A stretch of DNA of 64,000 nucleotides from Euglena gracilis. Its lineage: Eukaryota > Euglenida > Euglenophyceae > Euglenales. The notes beneath the pieces were generated by a model, which had not been told where the DNA came from, did no database searches, and was given only the letters and a program-made list of their open reading frames with translations. Where the stretch lies: positions 1,922,001-1,986,000 of the forward strand of contig CP154954.1 in NCBI GenBank assembly GCA_039621445.1. The letters are read 5' to 3'. This document shows, piece by piece, positions 34,856-48,813 of the stretch (positions are counted from its first letter, which is position 1; each line of letters starts with the position of its first letter). Both the position numbers and the translations under genes were made by a program.

Positions 34856-36280
34856 ATGATTACTGTAGAAAAAATGCTTAATTCTAGTGTTCATCTTGGT
34901 CATAAGGTTAAACAATGGAATCCAAGAATGAGAATTTATATTTATGGAGAACGCAAAGGTCTTCATATTATCGATTTGTTACAGACTATAGTTTGTTTAA
35001 AAAAAGCTTGCAATTTCCTTATACGTTCTGTACGTAAAGGTAAAAGTTGTGACTTTTTATGAAAACCAATCTGTTAGATTTTAGCATTTTTTAAAAAGCT
35101 TTATAAATTTTTTATGAATATTTATTAGAAAAATTTTTAATCTTAATGGCTCTTTTTGTTTGTACAAAACGCTTTTTTTCTATTTTAACACAAAAAATCG
35201 CTTTAAAATGTAATTCTTTTTTTGTAACAAAACGTTGGTTGGGCGGTATATTGACAAATTGGATAACAATTAAAAATTGCATAAATAAATTAAAGCAATT
35301 TTTTGATAATAAAAATTATAAATTTTATTTATAACTAAATTACATTTAATTATAAAATTAAGAATAATTTTGGGATTATTTTATTTTTGTTGCAATAAAA
35401 TTTTATGCTAAAATCAAAACAAAAAGAAAAGCATCACAACTTATTAACAAAAAAAGAACGTTTAGTACTAAAAAAAAAAAAATTAAATGTGACTCAATTT
35501 TTATTTTTTAACTAAATTTTAAAATTTTTATAAATATATTTATTTTCAAACTAGATAATTAATCGAAAGAATATTCTATTTAATTAGCTTAAAAAATATT
35601 TTTCCGGTATGAGAGATATGACTGAACGTCCTGAAATTGTTATTATAATAGGACAAAACAAGGAGATAAATGCTGTACGTGAATGTAAAAAGTTAGGTAT
35701 TGCTAGTATAACTATAGTGCGTTATTCATGTTTTAAGTATCTCTTTTTTCCATAGTAGAATTTTTTTTATTAAAGAATAAAAAATTTATAAAATGAAAAT
35801 TCTTTAAAAATAATTATTAGAATTAATTATTAAATAATTACAATTAAATTTGAATGAATATAGTAACAAATTATTTCTCGATATTTTATTTTGTTATTTA
35901 GTAATATAGTTTTTAATATAACAATAAACTACCTTTGAGGTTTATGAATAATTTTTAAAAATTAAATAATGAAAAAGTTTTGTTTTTTTGTAACAAGTTT
36001 TAATAACTTTAAATAAATAATTATTCAAAGCTGTATGAAACTTTAAATCGTTTTCTTGTTCAGTTTGATGAAGCGTATTAATTTTTAAATTAAATGCGTA
36101 TTTTATTTAGATACCAATTGTGACCCCACACTTACTAAATATCCTATTCCTTCAAATGATGATTCTATTCTTTCTGTTTCTTTAATTTTGAGTGTTCTTT
36201 GTAATTCCATAAATCGGGGCGTTAACAACAAAGTAAGACAAAAATTTGATAAGTATAAAAAATTCAAAAAACTTTCTTAA
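34856..36280 (+). CDS. rps2: Plastid 30S ribosomal protein S2, about five exons (copy 2)
   Basis: Exon 1 (34,856 to about 35,050) gives [40 protein letters not shown] and VRKGKS. Exon 2 (about 35,146-35,316) gives [12 protein letters not shown] and [15 protein letters not shown]. Exon 3 (about 35,437-35,490) gives [14 protein letters not shown]. Exon 4 (about 35,596-35,725) gives [40 protein letters not shown]. Exon 5 (about 36,110-36,280) gives [20 protein letters not shown] to [25 protein letters not shown] and PIP.NDD are S2 hallmarks. It is the first gene of the rps2-atp operon. Exon edges approximate. Confidence 0.92.
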
Positions 36281-36710
36281 AGGTTTCAGTGACTTTCATA
36301 ATAATTTTTTATTTTTCGAGAAATGAAGATTGTTTTATTATATTATTTTTGTGATTTCAATCCCTTTCATATGAAGTTTGTTTTAATTATATTTTTTAAT
36401 TTTTTGAATTTTTAAGACTTCTTCTTTTAGTTAAAACTTTTTTAAAAAATTTTTTCTGTAAACATGTTTATTTCGGGCATTTTTCTGTTGATTTTAAAAA
36501 TTAAACATTCTTTTAACAATAAAAATTTTTTCGGATTTTTTATAAATATAAATATTTTGATTAAATACTTCCTAAGAAAATTTTAACTTTTAAAAATTGC
36601 TAATGTTTTGCGATTTAAATAATTTTCATTTAAAAGTTCAGATGTAGAAACTTTAATTCAAATTTATTGCTATTTATAAGAATATTTAAAAATATTTTAT
36701 TATTTTTAAG

Positions 36711-37936
36711 AAGTTGGGCAACACTTTTATTGGTCAATTTTAGGTTTTCAAATTCACGGGCAAGTATTAATTAATTCTTGGATTGTTATATTAATAATAG
36801 GTTTTTTAAGTATTTATACTACAAAAAATCTTACTTTAGTACCAGCAAACAAACAAATTTTTATAGAACTTGTCACAGAATTTATAACAGACATTTCAAA
36901 AACTCAAATAGGTGAAAAAGAATATTCAAAATGGGTTCCTTATATTGGAACTATGTTTTTATTTATCTTTGTGTCAAATTGGTCAGGGGCACTAATTCCT
37001 TGGAAAATTATTGAACTTCCAAATGGAGAGTTGGGAGCACCTACAAATGATATGTGCGTTTTGAATTTATCATAAAAAGTTTATTCAAAATGGTTTATAA
37101 AGCAATGGAATTAATAAAGTAATTTTATTTGTCTGAAACTCTAAAATTTGGTTAATTTATTAAATATTTGCAATAAAATATCCTTTTTTTTTTTAACATT
37201 TATAGTTGATAAAGATTTCTGATAAAACAAATATGTATTTATTAATTTTATTATTTATTTATAGATAAGACTCAACATTTATTAAAGTGTAGTTGTTAGA
37301 TCTTTTTTTTATAATTGTAAGTTATATACGTTTTGTAATGTAGGTATAAATTTTAAGAGGATGTTTTCTATCTATTTAATACTACGGCAGGACTTGCTAT
37401 ATTGACATCTTTAGCGTATTTTTATGCTGGACTTAACAAAAAAGGTTTTGTCGTATATTTTATTAAAGAATTTTAAATTTACTAAGCTTACTTTAATTTA
37501 TATAAATTTTATAGTTTTTTTATTAATTACTTAATAAAGAATTTAAATTCTATTAAACTTAACATATTTTAAAAAATATGTTCAACCTACTCCAATTTTA
37601 TTGCCCATTAATATTTGGAGGATTTTACTAAACCTCTTTCCTTAAGTTTCAGACTTTTTGGTAATATTTTAGCAGATGAATTAGTAGTAGCGGTATTGGT
37701 TTCTTTGGTACCGCTAATTGTTCCTGTTCCTTTAATTTTTTTAGGTTTATTTACTAGTGGTATTCAAGCTTTAATTTTTGCAACTTTGTCTGGATCAACG
37801 CGATTTCCCATTTATTAAAATTTGTATTTTTTATAATGACAATTATAGAACTAATTAATACTATTATTTTTTTTAGTTTATGAAGGATTATTTTTATCTA
37901 AATTATATCGGTGAAGCAATGGAAGGTCATCATTAA
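36711..37936 (+). CDS. atpI: ATP synthase CF0 subunit a, split; one-base deletion (copy 2)
   Basis: Visible exons: 36,711-37,053 ([20 protein letters not shown] to [20 protein letters not shown], ending NDI); about 37,377-37,445 ([23 protein letters not shown]); about 37,574-37,788 ([33 protein letters not shown] with the channel Arg, to ALIFATL); about 37,900-37,936 ([13 protein letters not shown]). Introns start GTGCG, TTTTG and TCTGG; the last two are near 115 nt. Subunit a forms the proton half-channels against the c ring. In this copy ATATTTGG replaces ATATTTTGG at 37,611-37,618, shifting frame; copies 1 and 3 are intact there. The N-terminal exon before EVGQHFYW is not located. Confidence 0.92.
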
Positions 37937-38050
37937 TAGTAAGTGATATTAAGTAACATTTTATTACCCAAGTATTAATTTTTAATATTCAATCCTTTAT
38001 TCTTTAATTTAATTAAATTAAAAGTTCAAAATTTAACTTTTAAGCAATAA

Positions 38051-38611
<561 letters not shown>

Positions 38612-38725
38612 TTATTGCTTAAAAGTTAAATTTTGAACTTTTAATTTAATTAAATTAAAGAATAAAGGATTGAATATTAAAAATTAATACTTGGGTAATA
38701 AAATGTTACTTAATATCACTTACTA

Positions 38726-39953
38726 TTAATGATGACCTTCCATTGCTTCACCGATATAATTTAGATAAAAATAATCCTTCATAAACTAAAAAAAATAATA
38801 GTATTAATTAGTTCTATAATTGTCATTATAAAAAATACAAATTTTAATAAATGGGAAATCGCGTTGATCCAGACAAAGTTGCAAAAATTAAAGCTTGAAT
38901 ACCACTAGTAAATAAACCTAAAAAAATTAAAGGAACAGGAACAATTAGCGGTACCAAAGAAACCAATACCGCTACTACTAATTCATCTGCTAAAATATTA
39001 CCAAAAAGTCTGAAACTTAAGGAAAGAGGTTTAGTAAAATCCTCCAAAATATTAATGGGCAATAAAATTGGAGTAGGTTGAACATATTTTTTAAAATATG
39101 TTAAGTTTAATAGAATTTAAATTCTTTATTAAGTAATTAATAAAAAAAACTATAAAATTTATATAAATTAAAGTAAGCTTAGTAAATTTAAAATTCTTTA
39201 ATAAAATATACGACAAAACCTTTTTTGTTAAGTCCAGCATAAAAATACGCTAAAGATGTCAATATAGCAAGTCCTGCCGTAGTATTAAATAGATAGAAAA
39301 CATCCTCTTAAAATTTATACCTACATTACAAAACGTATATAACTTACAATTATAAAAAAAAGATCTAACAACTACACTTTAATAAATGTTGAGTCTTATC
39401 TATAAATAAATAATAAAATTAATAAATACATATTTGTTTTATCAGAAATCTTTATCAACTATAAATGTTAAAAAAAAAAGGATATTTTATTGCAAATATT
39501 TAATAAATTAACCAAATTTTAGAGTTTCAGACAAATAAAATTACTTTATTAATTCCATTGCTTTATAAACCATTTTGAATAAACTTTTTATGATAAATTC
39601 AAAACGCACATATCATTTGTAGGTGCTCCCAACTCTCCATTTGGAAGTTCAATAATTTTCCAAGGAATTAGTGCCCCTGACCAATTTGACACAAAGATAA
39701 ATAAAAACATAGTTCCAATATAAGGAACCCATTTTGAATATTCTTTTTCACCTATTTGAGTTTTTGAAATGTCTGTTATAAATTCTGTGACAAGTTCTAT
39801 AAAAATTTGTTTGTTTGCTGGTACTAAAGTAAGATTTTTTGTAGTATAAATACTTAAAAAACCTATTATTAATATAACAATCCAAGAATTAATTAATACT
39901 TGCCCGTGAATTTGAAAACCTAAAATTGACCAATAAAAGTGTTGCCCAACTTC
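38726..39953 (-). CDS. atpI: ATP synthase CF0 subunit a (copy 3)
   Basis: Minus-strand duplicate of the gene at 36,711. The [11 protein letters not shown] exon is intact (ATTTTGG retained), as is the first visible exon, so this is the best of the three atpI copies. As elsewhere, the N-terminal exon is not located. Confidence 0.92.
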
Positions 39954-40382
39954 TTAAAAATAATAAAATATTTTTAAATATTCTTATAAATAGCAATAAA
40001 TTTGAATTAAAGTTTCTACATCTGAACTTTTAAATGAAAATTATTTAAATCGCAAAACATTAGCAATTTTTAAAAGTTAAAATTTTCTTAGGAAGTATTT
40101 AATCAAAATATTTATATTTATAAAAAATCCGAAAAAATTTTTATTGTTAAAAGAATGTTTAATTTTTAAAATCAACAGAAAAATGCCCGAAATAAACATG
40201 TTTACAGAAAAAATTTTTTAAAAAAGTTTTAACTAAAAGAAGAAGTCTTAAAAATTCAAAAAATTAAAAAATATAATTAAAACAAACTTCATATGAAAGG
40301 GATTGAAATCACAAAAATAATATAATAAAACAATCTTCATTTCTCGAAAAATAAAAAATTATTATGAAAGTCACTGAAACCT

Positions 40383-41806
40383 TTAAGAAAGTTTTTTGAA
40401 TTTTTTATACTTATCAAATTTTTGTCTTACTTTGTTGTTAACGCCCCGATTTATGGAATTACAAAGAACACTCAAAATTAAAGAAACAGAAAGAATAGAA
40501 TCATCATTTGAAGGAATAGGATATTTAGTAAGTGTGGGGTCACAATTGGTATCTAAATAAAATACGCATTTAATTTAAAAATTAATACGCTTCATCAAAC
40601 TGAACAAGAAAACGATTTAAAGTTTCATACAGCTTTGAATAATTATTTATTTAAAGTTATTAAAACTTGTTACAAAAAAACAAAACTTTTTCATTATTTA
40701 ATTTTTAAAAATTATTCATAAACCTCAAAGGTAGTTTATTGTTATATTAAAAACTATATTACTAAATAACAAAATAAAATATCGAGAAATAATTTGTTAC
40801 TATATTCATTCAAATTTAATTGTAATTATTTAATAATTAATTCTAATAATTATTTTTAAAGAATTTTCATTTTATAAATTTTTTATTCTTTAATAAAAAA
40901 AATTCTACTATGGAAAAAAGAGATACTTAAAACATGAATAACGCACTATAGTTATACTAGCAATACCTAACTTTTTACATTCACGTACAGCATTTATCTC
41001 CTTGTTTTGTCCTATTATAATAACAATTTCAGGACGTTCAGTCATATCTCTCATACCGGAAAAATATTTTTTAAGCTAATTAAATAGAATATTCTTTCGA
41101 TTAATTATCTAGTTTGAAAATAAATATATTTATAAAAATTTTAAAATTTAGTTAAAAAATAAAAATTGAGTCACATTTAATTTTTTTTTTTTAGTACTAA
41201 ACGTTCTTTTTTTGTTAATAAGTTGTGATGCTTTTCTTTTTGTTTTGATTTTAGCATAAAATTTTATTGCAACAAAAATAAAATAATCCCAAAATTATTC
41301 TTAATTTTATAATTAAATGTAATTTAGTTATAAATAAAATTTATAATTTTTATTATCAAAAAATTGCTTTAATTTATTTATGCAATTTTTAATTGTTATC
41401 CAATTTGTCAATATACCGCCCAACCAACGTTTTGTTACAAAAAAAGAATTACATTTTAAAGCGATTTTTTGTGTTAAAATAGAAAAAAAGCGTTTTGTAC
41501 AAACAAAAAGAGCCATTAAGATTAAAAATTTTTCTAATAAATATTCATAAAAAATTTATAAAGCTTTTTAAAAAATGCTAAAATCTAACAGATTGGTTTT
41601 CATAAAAAGTCACAACTTTTACCTTTACGTACAGAACGTATAAGGAAATTGCAAGCTTTTTTTAAACAAACTATAGTCTGTAACAAATCGATAATATGAA
41701 GACCTTTGCGTTCTCCATAAATATAAATTCTCATTCTTGGATTCCATTGTTTAACCTTATGACCAAGATGAACACTAGAATTAAGCATTTTTTCTACAGT
41801 AATCAT
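40383..41806 (-). CDS. rps2: Plastid 30S ribosomal protein S2 (copy 3)
   Basis: Minus-strand duplicate of the five-exon gene at 34,856 with all recognisable exons in frame, including the second exon that is broken in copy 1. Confidence 0.92.
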
Positions 41807-41975
41807 ATTTAATTAAATTTAAAAAACGAGTAGCGTAACATACATATAAAGAAAATAATAGTTATAAAAGATATATAAAAATATTTCATAAAAAAAAATT
41901 TTCTTTATTATTTTAAGAAGTAAATACCGGAATCATCTATGTATTTTTTGTTTTATTGTTTCTTCAATTCTCTTA

Positions 41976-42048
41976 AAGACGACACCCAGAATCGAACTGG
42001 GGAATAAAAGATTTGCAATCTTCTGCCTTACCGCTTGGCCATGCCGCC
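41976..42048 (-). tRNA. trnC-GCA: tRNA-Cys (GCA), copy 3
   Basis: Reverse-strand duplicate of the tRNA at 34,614, anticodon GCA, sequence unchanged. Confidence 0.94.
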
Positions 42049-42049
42049 A

Positions 42050-42122
42050 TGCTAGGAACCAGATTTGAACTGGTGACACAAGGATTTTCAGTCCTCCGCT
42101 CTACCAACTGAGCTATCCCAGC
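42050..42122 (-). tRNA. trnF-GAA: tRNA-Phe (GAA), copy 3
   Basis: Reverse-strand duplicate of the tRNA at 34,540, anticodon GAA, sequence unchanged. Confidence 0.94.
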
Positions 42123-42174
42123 TATTATTATTATAAATTAATTTATACTTATATTATTATAAGTAAATTTAAGT

Positions 42175-42583
42175 TTACCAACTCGCTTTGGTTACACCTG
42201 GAAGTAAACCATAATGAGCCATATCTCGAAGAATATGTCGTGATAATCCAAAAGTCCTAAAATATCCACGTGATCTCCCTGTTACGTAACAACGATTTCG
42301 AAAGAGTTAACAAATAAAAATACTCAAAAAAATAAATATAAAAATTTTATAAATTTTTCAAATTATTAACAGCTATAAAATTTGAATGACAAATAGAAAA
42401 TCAAATTAATCGGCAACGCAAACTATTTCTAGGTAATTTTTGCAAAAAAGAGTAAATCCGCAATTTTTTCTCAAAAGATTTTTCGTCTTTTCCATTTGTC
42501 CTGTATACATAACGGTTATGGGAATGTATTAATACTAATATTATTCGTTTTCTCTGTCTTGCTATAAGACTTTTTTTTGACAT
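42175..42583 (-). CDS. rps14: Plastid 30S ribosomal protein S14 (copy 3)
   Basis: Reverse-strand duplicate of the two-exon gene at 34,079; both exons and the short TTGCG intron are retained. Confidence 0.93.
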
Positions 42584-42622
42584 AAATAAAAAATTTTTAG
42601 GTTAAATAATGCTCGAATAAGA

Positions 42623-42706
42623 TGCATTCAGCTGGATTCGAACCAGCGACGTCCTTCCGGAGCGAGATTATGAGTCCCGTGCTATCGTCCACTCTGCCAT
42701 AAATGC
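42623..42706 (-). tRNA. trnI-CAU: tRNA-Ile (CAU), copy 3
   Basis: Reverse-strand duplicate of the tRNA at 33,956 with the same enlarged variable region, so that feature is not a single-copy read error. Confidence 0.85.
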
Positions 42707-42734
42707 GCCTACAAATTATAGACGCAAAACAAGT

Positions 42735-42848
42735 TTAACCCTGTCGTTGTTTATGCTTGTTATTTATACAAACAACTAAAAGATTGTTTTTGCGACGAAT
42801 CAAATAACATTTATTACAAATTTTTTTAACAGAAGAACGTATTTTCAT
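42735..42848 (-). CDS. rpl36: Plastid 50S ribosomal protein L36 (copy 3)
   Basis: Reverse-strand duplicate of the 37-residue gene at 33,814, frame intact. Confidence 0.95.
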   Translation of the reverse strand: MKIRSSVKKICNKCYLIRRKNNLLVVCINNKHKQRQG

Positions 42849-42931
42849 AAAAATTAAGTCTAATTAAACAAAAATTATCAAACAACTTTTTAATAAAAAA
42901 TAATAAAACAAAAGAGGTAATTTTAGTTTAT

Positions 42932-43604
42932 TTACCAAATATAAAACAGAATCTCCCCACCAATTTTATTAGATCTAGCCAATCGATCAGTCATTAATCC
43001 TTTAGAAGTAGACATGCAAAATTAAATTTTAAAATTTCTTTAAGAACAATACAAGTTAATAATCAACATAAGGCTCAAATAAAAATAATAATAATAATAC
43101 AAAAAATTACGTTAAAAAATATTTCAAAATAATTCACGAATAATAAGAATTAAATTTTATGTTTTTCACAAAAACATGCATTAGAATACAAAAATAGAAA
43201 TTCTTGCTAAATTATAATAAAGGAAATCATTATAAAAAATTTATTATTGCTTATAATTTTTATCTTATGAAACTCAAAAAACATATCGCACAAACAGTTA
43301 AACCAACGCCACCTGCTACTGATTGTAGTCTTTTATAACTACTATAAGTACGCAAACCAGGTTTGCTTACACGTTTTATTTTAGTTATATAAGAAACTTG
43401 TTTTGGACCTTTATATTTTAAAAAGATTGTAATATATTTTTTTATAACACCGTTTTCAGTTAAACACGTAGCGTCAGCCAATTCAAAAGAGTCAATAAAT
43501 CCTTCTTTTTTTAAAATTTCGGCTATATTTACCGTAAGTTTTGTATTAATAACATTAACTTTTCTAGCTTTTATTAAAAGAGAGTTTCTTATTCTTGTAA
43601 GCAT
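42932..43604 (-). CDS. rps8: Plastid 30S ribosomal protein S8 (copy 3)
   Basis: Reverse-strand duplicate of the split gene at 33,058, with identical main and last exons. Confidence 0.92.
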
Positions 43605-44137
43605 ATCGTATAAGGCTAAATAAAACCTAACAAAAGAATAAAAATATGTATATATATTAATAAAAATCAAAAATTAATTATACTTCTATAAAAAAAATCA
43701 CACCTAATTACATTAAATTAAATTATAAATTTTTAAAACAATTTATTAACAAACTCTACAGGAAACCATTAATCATAAAGTTTTGAAAAATAAAATTTAA
43801 ATATTTCAAGATTTACTAATATTTAACTAATTTAATTATGTAATATTAATATAGTAATAAAAATAAGTGATCTCCCAACTAATGAATAAATTTTACAAAA
43901 CAATAATAAACGGTTTGTTAAAGAAAAATACTACTATCAAAATATTTAATAATGCTCTTATTTACCGAATTTCAACATATATATAGATAATAAATATAAA
44001 AAATTATTAATAATATATTATTACACTTAAACTCGCAAATCAATATTTGTCATAAAATTCTAAAAATAAAACAATAAAATTACTATTAATAAAAAATAGA
44101 TTTTGTACATCTTAACACGTAAAAAAAAGTATAAAAA

Positions 44138-44677
44138 TTAATCTCGGAACGGGATACCTAATTCTTTTAAAAGAAAGAAAGCTTCTTGATTCGTTTCAGC
44201 AGTTGTAACGATTGTTATATTCAAACCTTGTACTTTAATCATTTTATCAAAGTTAATTTCAGGGAACATTGATTGTTCACTTAACCCAAAACTAAAGTTA
44301 CCTGATCCATCAAAACAATTCTTGTTTATTCCTTGAAAATCTCTAATTCTAGGTAAAGATAGATTAATTAACCGGTCTAAAAAACTGTACATCTTTTCAC
44401 TACGCAAAGTCAAAAACATACCAACAGGCATCTTTTCTTTAAGTTTAAAGTTAGCAATAGCTTTTTTCGCCTTACTTATAATAGGCTTTTGACCAGAAAT
44501 AATTTCTAATTCATTTAATAAAACTTCCAAAATTTTTGAATTTTGACAAGATTCATCAAATCCTCGATTTATAACAATCTTTTTTAATTTAGGAACCCTA
44601 TAAGAATTAACATAACCAAATTCTTCTTTAAGTTTGGGAATGATAGTTTCTAAATAAAACGATTTTAATCTTTGCAT
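44138..44677 (-). CDS. rpl5: Plastid 50S ribosomal protein L5 (copy 3)
   Basis: Reverse-strand duplicate of the 179-residue gene at 31,985, identical in protein. Confidence 0.96.
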   Translation of the reverse strand: MQRLKSFYLETIIPKLKEEFGYVNSYRVPKLKKIVINRGFDESCQNSKILEVLLNELEIISGQKPIISKAKKAIANFKLKEKMPVGMFLTLRSEKMYSFLDRLINLSLPRIRDFQGINKNCFDGSGNFSFGLSEQSMFPEINFDKMIKVQGLNITIVTTAETNQEAFFLLKELGIPFRD

Positions 44678-44860
44678 TTTTTTATAAAATCCTTTTTAAA
44701 TATTACTACTACACTAAATTTTAATAAAAATATTTTGGAACTATAAATAGGAATGATAAAAGTAAAATTTATAATAAAAAAACACACATACAAAAAATTA
44801 AGAAAATATAGATATACGCTAAAAATGAAAAACAACTTATTATGAGAAGTCTTTATTGTA

Positions 44861-45334
44861 TCACACAACCTCTGGCGCTAAGGACATTATTTTTACGAAT
44901 TCCTTTTCTCGCAATTCGCGAGCAATGGGGCCGAAAATTCTTGTACCTTTAGGTGAACGATCATTATTAATTATGACAGCAGCATTTTCGTCAAAACGAA
45001 TTGCCATTCCACTTTCTCTACGTACTCCTTTAACAGTTCTAACAATAACAGCTTTAACAATATCTGATTTTTTAACAACCATGTTAGGAATAGCTTCTTT
45101 AAAATAGATAAAATCTTTATAAATTTATAAACAATATCAATATAAAAGAATAATAAAATAATAAAAACATAAAAAGATATATAAATTATTAACTCTAATA
45201 CACAATTTTACAACCGCTATTATTATATCACCAATATTCGCATACTGACAATTTGGTCCTAATATACGAATACACATAATTTTTTGTGCTCCAGTATTAT
45301 CCGCAATTTTCAAATATGTTTGTGGTTTAATCAT
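44861..45334 (-). CDS. rpl14: Plastid 50S ribosomal protein L14 (copy 3)
   Basis: Reverse-strand duplicate of the two-exon gene at 31,328: exon 1 45,334-45,206, exon 2 45,097-44,861, same 108-nt intron. Confidence 0.95.
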
Positions 45335-45429
45335 CTAAACTAAAAAATAAATTATAAAGAACGAAGAACTACCAAAATAAGAATTTTACCAAAAATATTA
45401 TTAACAAAAACAATTAGCATTAAACAGTT

Positions 45430-46492
45430 TTAAATTTTAACAATAACACGAGTTTTAATAGGCATTTTATATCCTGCTATTTTTAAAGAATACTTTGCAA
45501 TGGATTCTGAAATACCCAATACTTCGTAAAGAATTTTTCCAGGTTTTACAATTGCAACCCAATATTCTACATTTCCTTTCCCTGAACCCATGCGAGTTTC
45601 GGCTGCTCGAAATGTTACAGGCTTATCGGGAAAAATTCTTATCCAAAGTTTGCCCCCACGTTTTGCATATCTTGTAATAACTCTACGAATTAAATAAAAA
45701 AATTTTTTTTTAGAAAAGAAAACAGTAAAAATTTATTTAAAATAAAACAATTAAGAAAAATCATCTTATAAGTAAATAAGTTAAAAAACCTTTTTTATCG
45801 AAAACCAAAAAAGTTTATAAACAATAAAAATTTATTAAATAACTTTGAAAGCAAAAAATCTATATAAATTTATTAGAAATCACAAAAAACCACAAAGCAG
45901 CTTCAATTTGACGTGAAGTTATCCAACCAGGCTCTAATGATTGTAAAACAAGTACAATATGCCTTAAAAAATCCAAACAAGCAAAATGTAATGCATTTGG
46001 CTTTTAATTAATAAATTTAAAAAAAGTAAAATAAGTACAAAATCAAATTGTATATCATAATATAAAATAAAAAATTTTAATAATAATCTACTTAATTTTA
46101 GTAAAGATTAAATGTATTTTTTATTATTTTAATTTTTATTAGCTCAAAAAAATATTTAATACTTAAAATTTAAAATTATTAAACATTTATTACGTTAAGA
46201 ATAAAATGCTATTAAAGATATTTAATTACAATAATTTAAAACTTAAACAAAAAATAATTAAATTTACTCATAATTAATTTTTTAAATTATTTAGATCGCA
46301 CAAGCATAATTACCAAAAACAACTTTATCAATTAAATAAAAAATTTCACTTAAATCAAATCGAATAAAATAACTATCGTGGTAAAACGCAATAAAAATTT
46401 TATTTTTTACATAAAAAAAGTCTCATATAGATTTTACCTGTTAATCTACCTCTATGATATTTACGAAACTTCGTTCGCTTAGGACTTAACAT
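45430..46492 (-). CDS. rpl16: Plastid 50S ribosomal protein L16 (copy 3)
   Basis: Reverse-strand duplicate of the four-exon gene at 30,170, from [11 protein letters not shown] at 46,492 to TRVIVKI at 45,430, with no disabling change seen. Confidence 0.93.
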
Positions 46493-46548
46493 ATAAGACT
46501 ATAAAAACAACGAAAATAAAAGATAATAAATTTCTAAATTAGGTAAAT

Positions 46549-48813
46549 TCATTGCAACTGATTAAAATTATTACAATAAAAATGAATTAAAATCAAATTT
46601 TCAAAGAAACTAAAGTTCCACTTTTTTATGTTCAAAATTACAAAACGATTCGAATAAATCGATTTTTTACAAAAGAAACATAGTCCCCTCTGATTATTAT
46701 ATAAGACAATAAAATTATTTGAAAATTTATATTTGAACTTTTCAAATATCATACGTTCTAATTTTCCTTTATTATATAAGTTGAATATATTTAAAGTATT
46801 AGATATTTTAAATTTCATATTTCTATAACTATAAAAATATTTCGAAGAATACAAATGAGACTTTAAAAATAAAAAATTTCCTGTTTTTATATCAGTAATG
46901 AAAAATCTCCAAATTCCTGAAAAAAATTTCCAATATTTAGAGTAAATCCAAGTTCTAGTTTTTCTAGAATGAAGTTTTTTTATATATCTCCACAATAATC
47001 GGTAAAGATAAAGATCTAATTCTAAAAATAGAAAATTGTTATTAAAACAAAAAAAACCTCTGTTTAAACAATCTAAAATTTTTTTATTCAATAAATTTAC
47101 TAAAAAAAATACACTTTTTTTTAAAAACATTTTTACAATCATTTTTAAACTTAGTTTATAAAATTGTATATGTTTTTTATTAATATGCAATAAAATATTT
47201 GAACCAAATCTTAAAAAATCGAAAATAAAAAAATTAAATACAAACGTCTCAAATCTATAAAAAGAATTAATATTAATATTCAAAATAATCCCTCGAAGAC
47301 TAAAAAAAGATATAATAATTTTTTTACAAATAAAAAAATCATAAGGAAACTTAAAAAAAAAATAAAATTTATCTATATAAAACAAATAATAAACTTTATA
47401 ACTAATAAAAAAATTTTTAAATAGACTTTTAACAAGTTTTTTAACAAACCTAATCATACAAATCAAATTGTAATAGGCTTTTTATCTGAAACAATAAGTT
47501 CAAGATATAAAAATTTCATTTTTAGAAACATAATTTCAAATGGAAAAATTACAATAAAAATTGCGTAGAATAATCCTAAACGTCTAATTTTGATTAAATC
47601 AATAGAATTAACTTTTATTGTTTTTTTAGTTAAAATTTTTAATAGAACTTATTTTTAAATGAATAAATTTTAAACTTTTAAATTCAGATTTTTCAATTAA
47701 ACTCAGAACAAAAATTTCTGAAAATTTTTCCAAATTATTTCTTATGTAATTTTTATTTTGAATAATTGAAAATAATTTATAAAAAAGAACCTATGAAAGA
47801 AACGAAAATATTAAGTTTTTAAATAAAACTTTTAAAAAGCAAACAATACGCACTTCTTGAAAAAAAAATTAAAAAACTAAATATAAATATATTTGTATAT
47901 AAACCATGCGTAAAAATTACATAGCTTTAAAAAAAAGCTACAAAATCAATTTTAGAATACAGCATTATAGTTCACTACAAAAACGAAAAAAGGTGATTAC
48001 GTAATTACTTATTAACAAAAATATTCTTTTTTTATTATACAAATCTTGAAGAAATTGATAATTCATTAAAAAATTAATGATTTAATAATACAAAAATTTA
48101 ATACCTGCAAAAAAAATTCTATTTCTAATGAATAACTTTATTAAAAATACAAGTTTAAGAATTCTCAAAAAACACATTAAATAGTAATTCGCAACAATCC
48201 ATTAAATATAAAATTAAAAATTATTAAAAAAAGTGACTTAAAAAAAACCAAATTTTTACGGTCTAAAAAATTTTTTAAAAAATTTACATCCAAAGGAAAA
48301 TTTTTATAAATCCAAGAAAAACGAGCAAAATATAAAAACTTAAAATTTTCGACCTTAAAATAATAAGAGTACTTAAAAACATCTATTAAAATTTGTTCAA
48401 AATCAAAAAAGTTGCCTTCAACAAAAAAATAATAATCTTTTATAAAACAAGGATTAATATCATTAATATAAGGTAAAAGAGTACTTGTTAACAAAAGACT
48501 AAAAGATAATTTATATAGAAGAAAAAAATCATAAGAATAAAACAAAAACGCGTTTTTAATGTTATAAAAAAAACCATGGAGAAATAAATTTCTTTTCGAA
48601 GATAAAAGTGATACTAGAAAAAATTTATCCTTAGAAGAATAAAAATACGATTGTAAAGAAGGAAATTTTTCAAAGCAATTACGAACAGAAAAAATATGAG
48701 CATAAAAACTTTTAAAAAAACGCCGTTGTTTGTTTTTAACCAAAAATATATCTGATTTTTTAGATGCTAAATAAATTTTATGTTGTGTTAAGGAAACAGT
48801 ATTATCAAAAAAA
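46549..48813 (-). CDS. roaA: Probable RoaA (copy 3)
   Basis: Reverse-strand duplicate of the region at 27,849-30,113. The 305-codon frame (47,466-46,549) differs by one residue: KFSNNF here, KFSPNF in copy 2. The A-run near 47,625 has seven bases against eight in copy 2, which matters for where the middle exons join. Confidence 0.7.
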
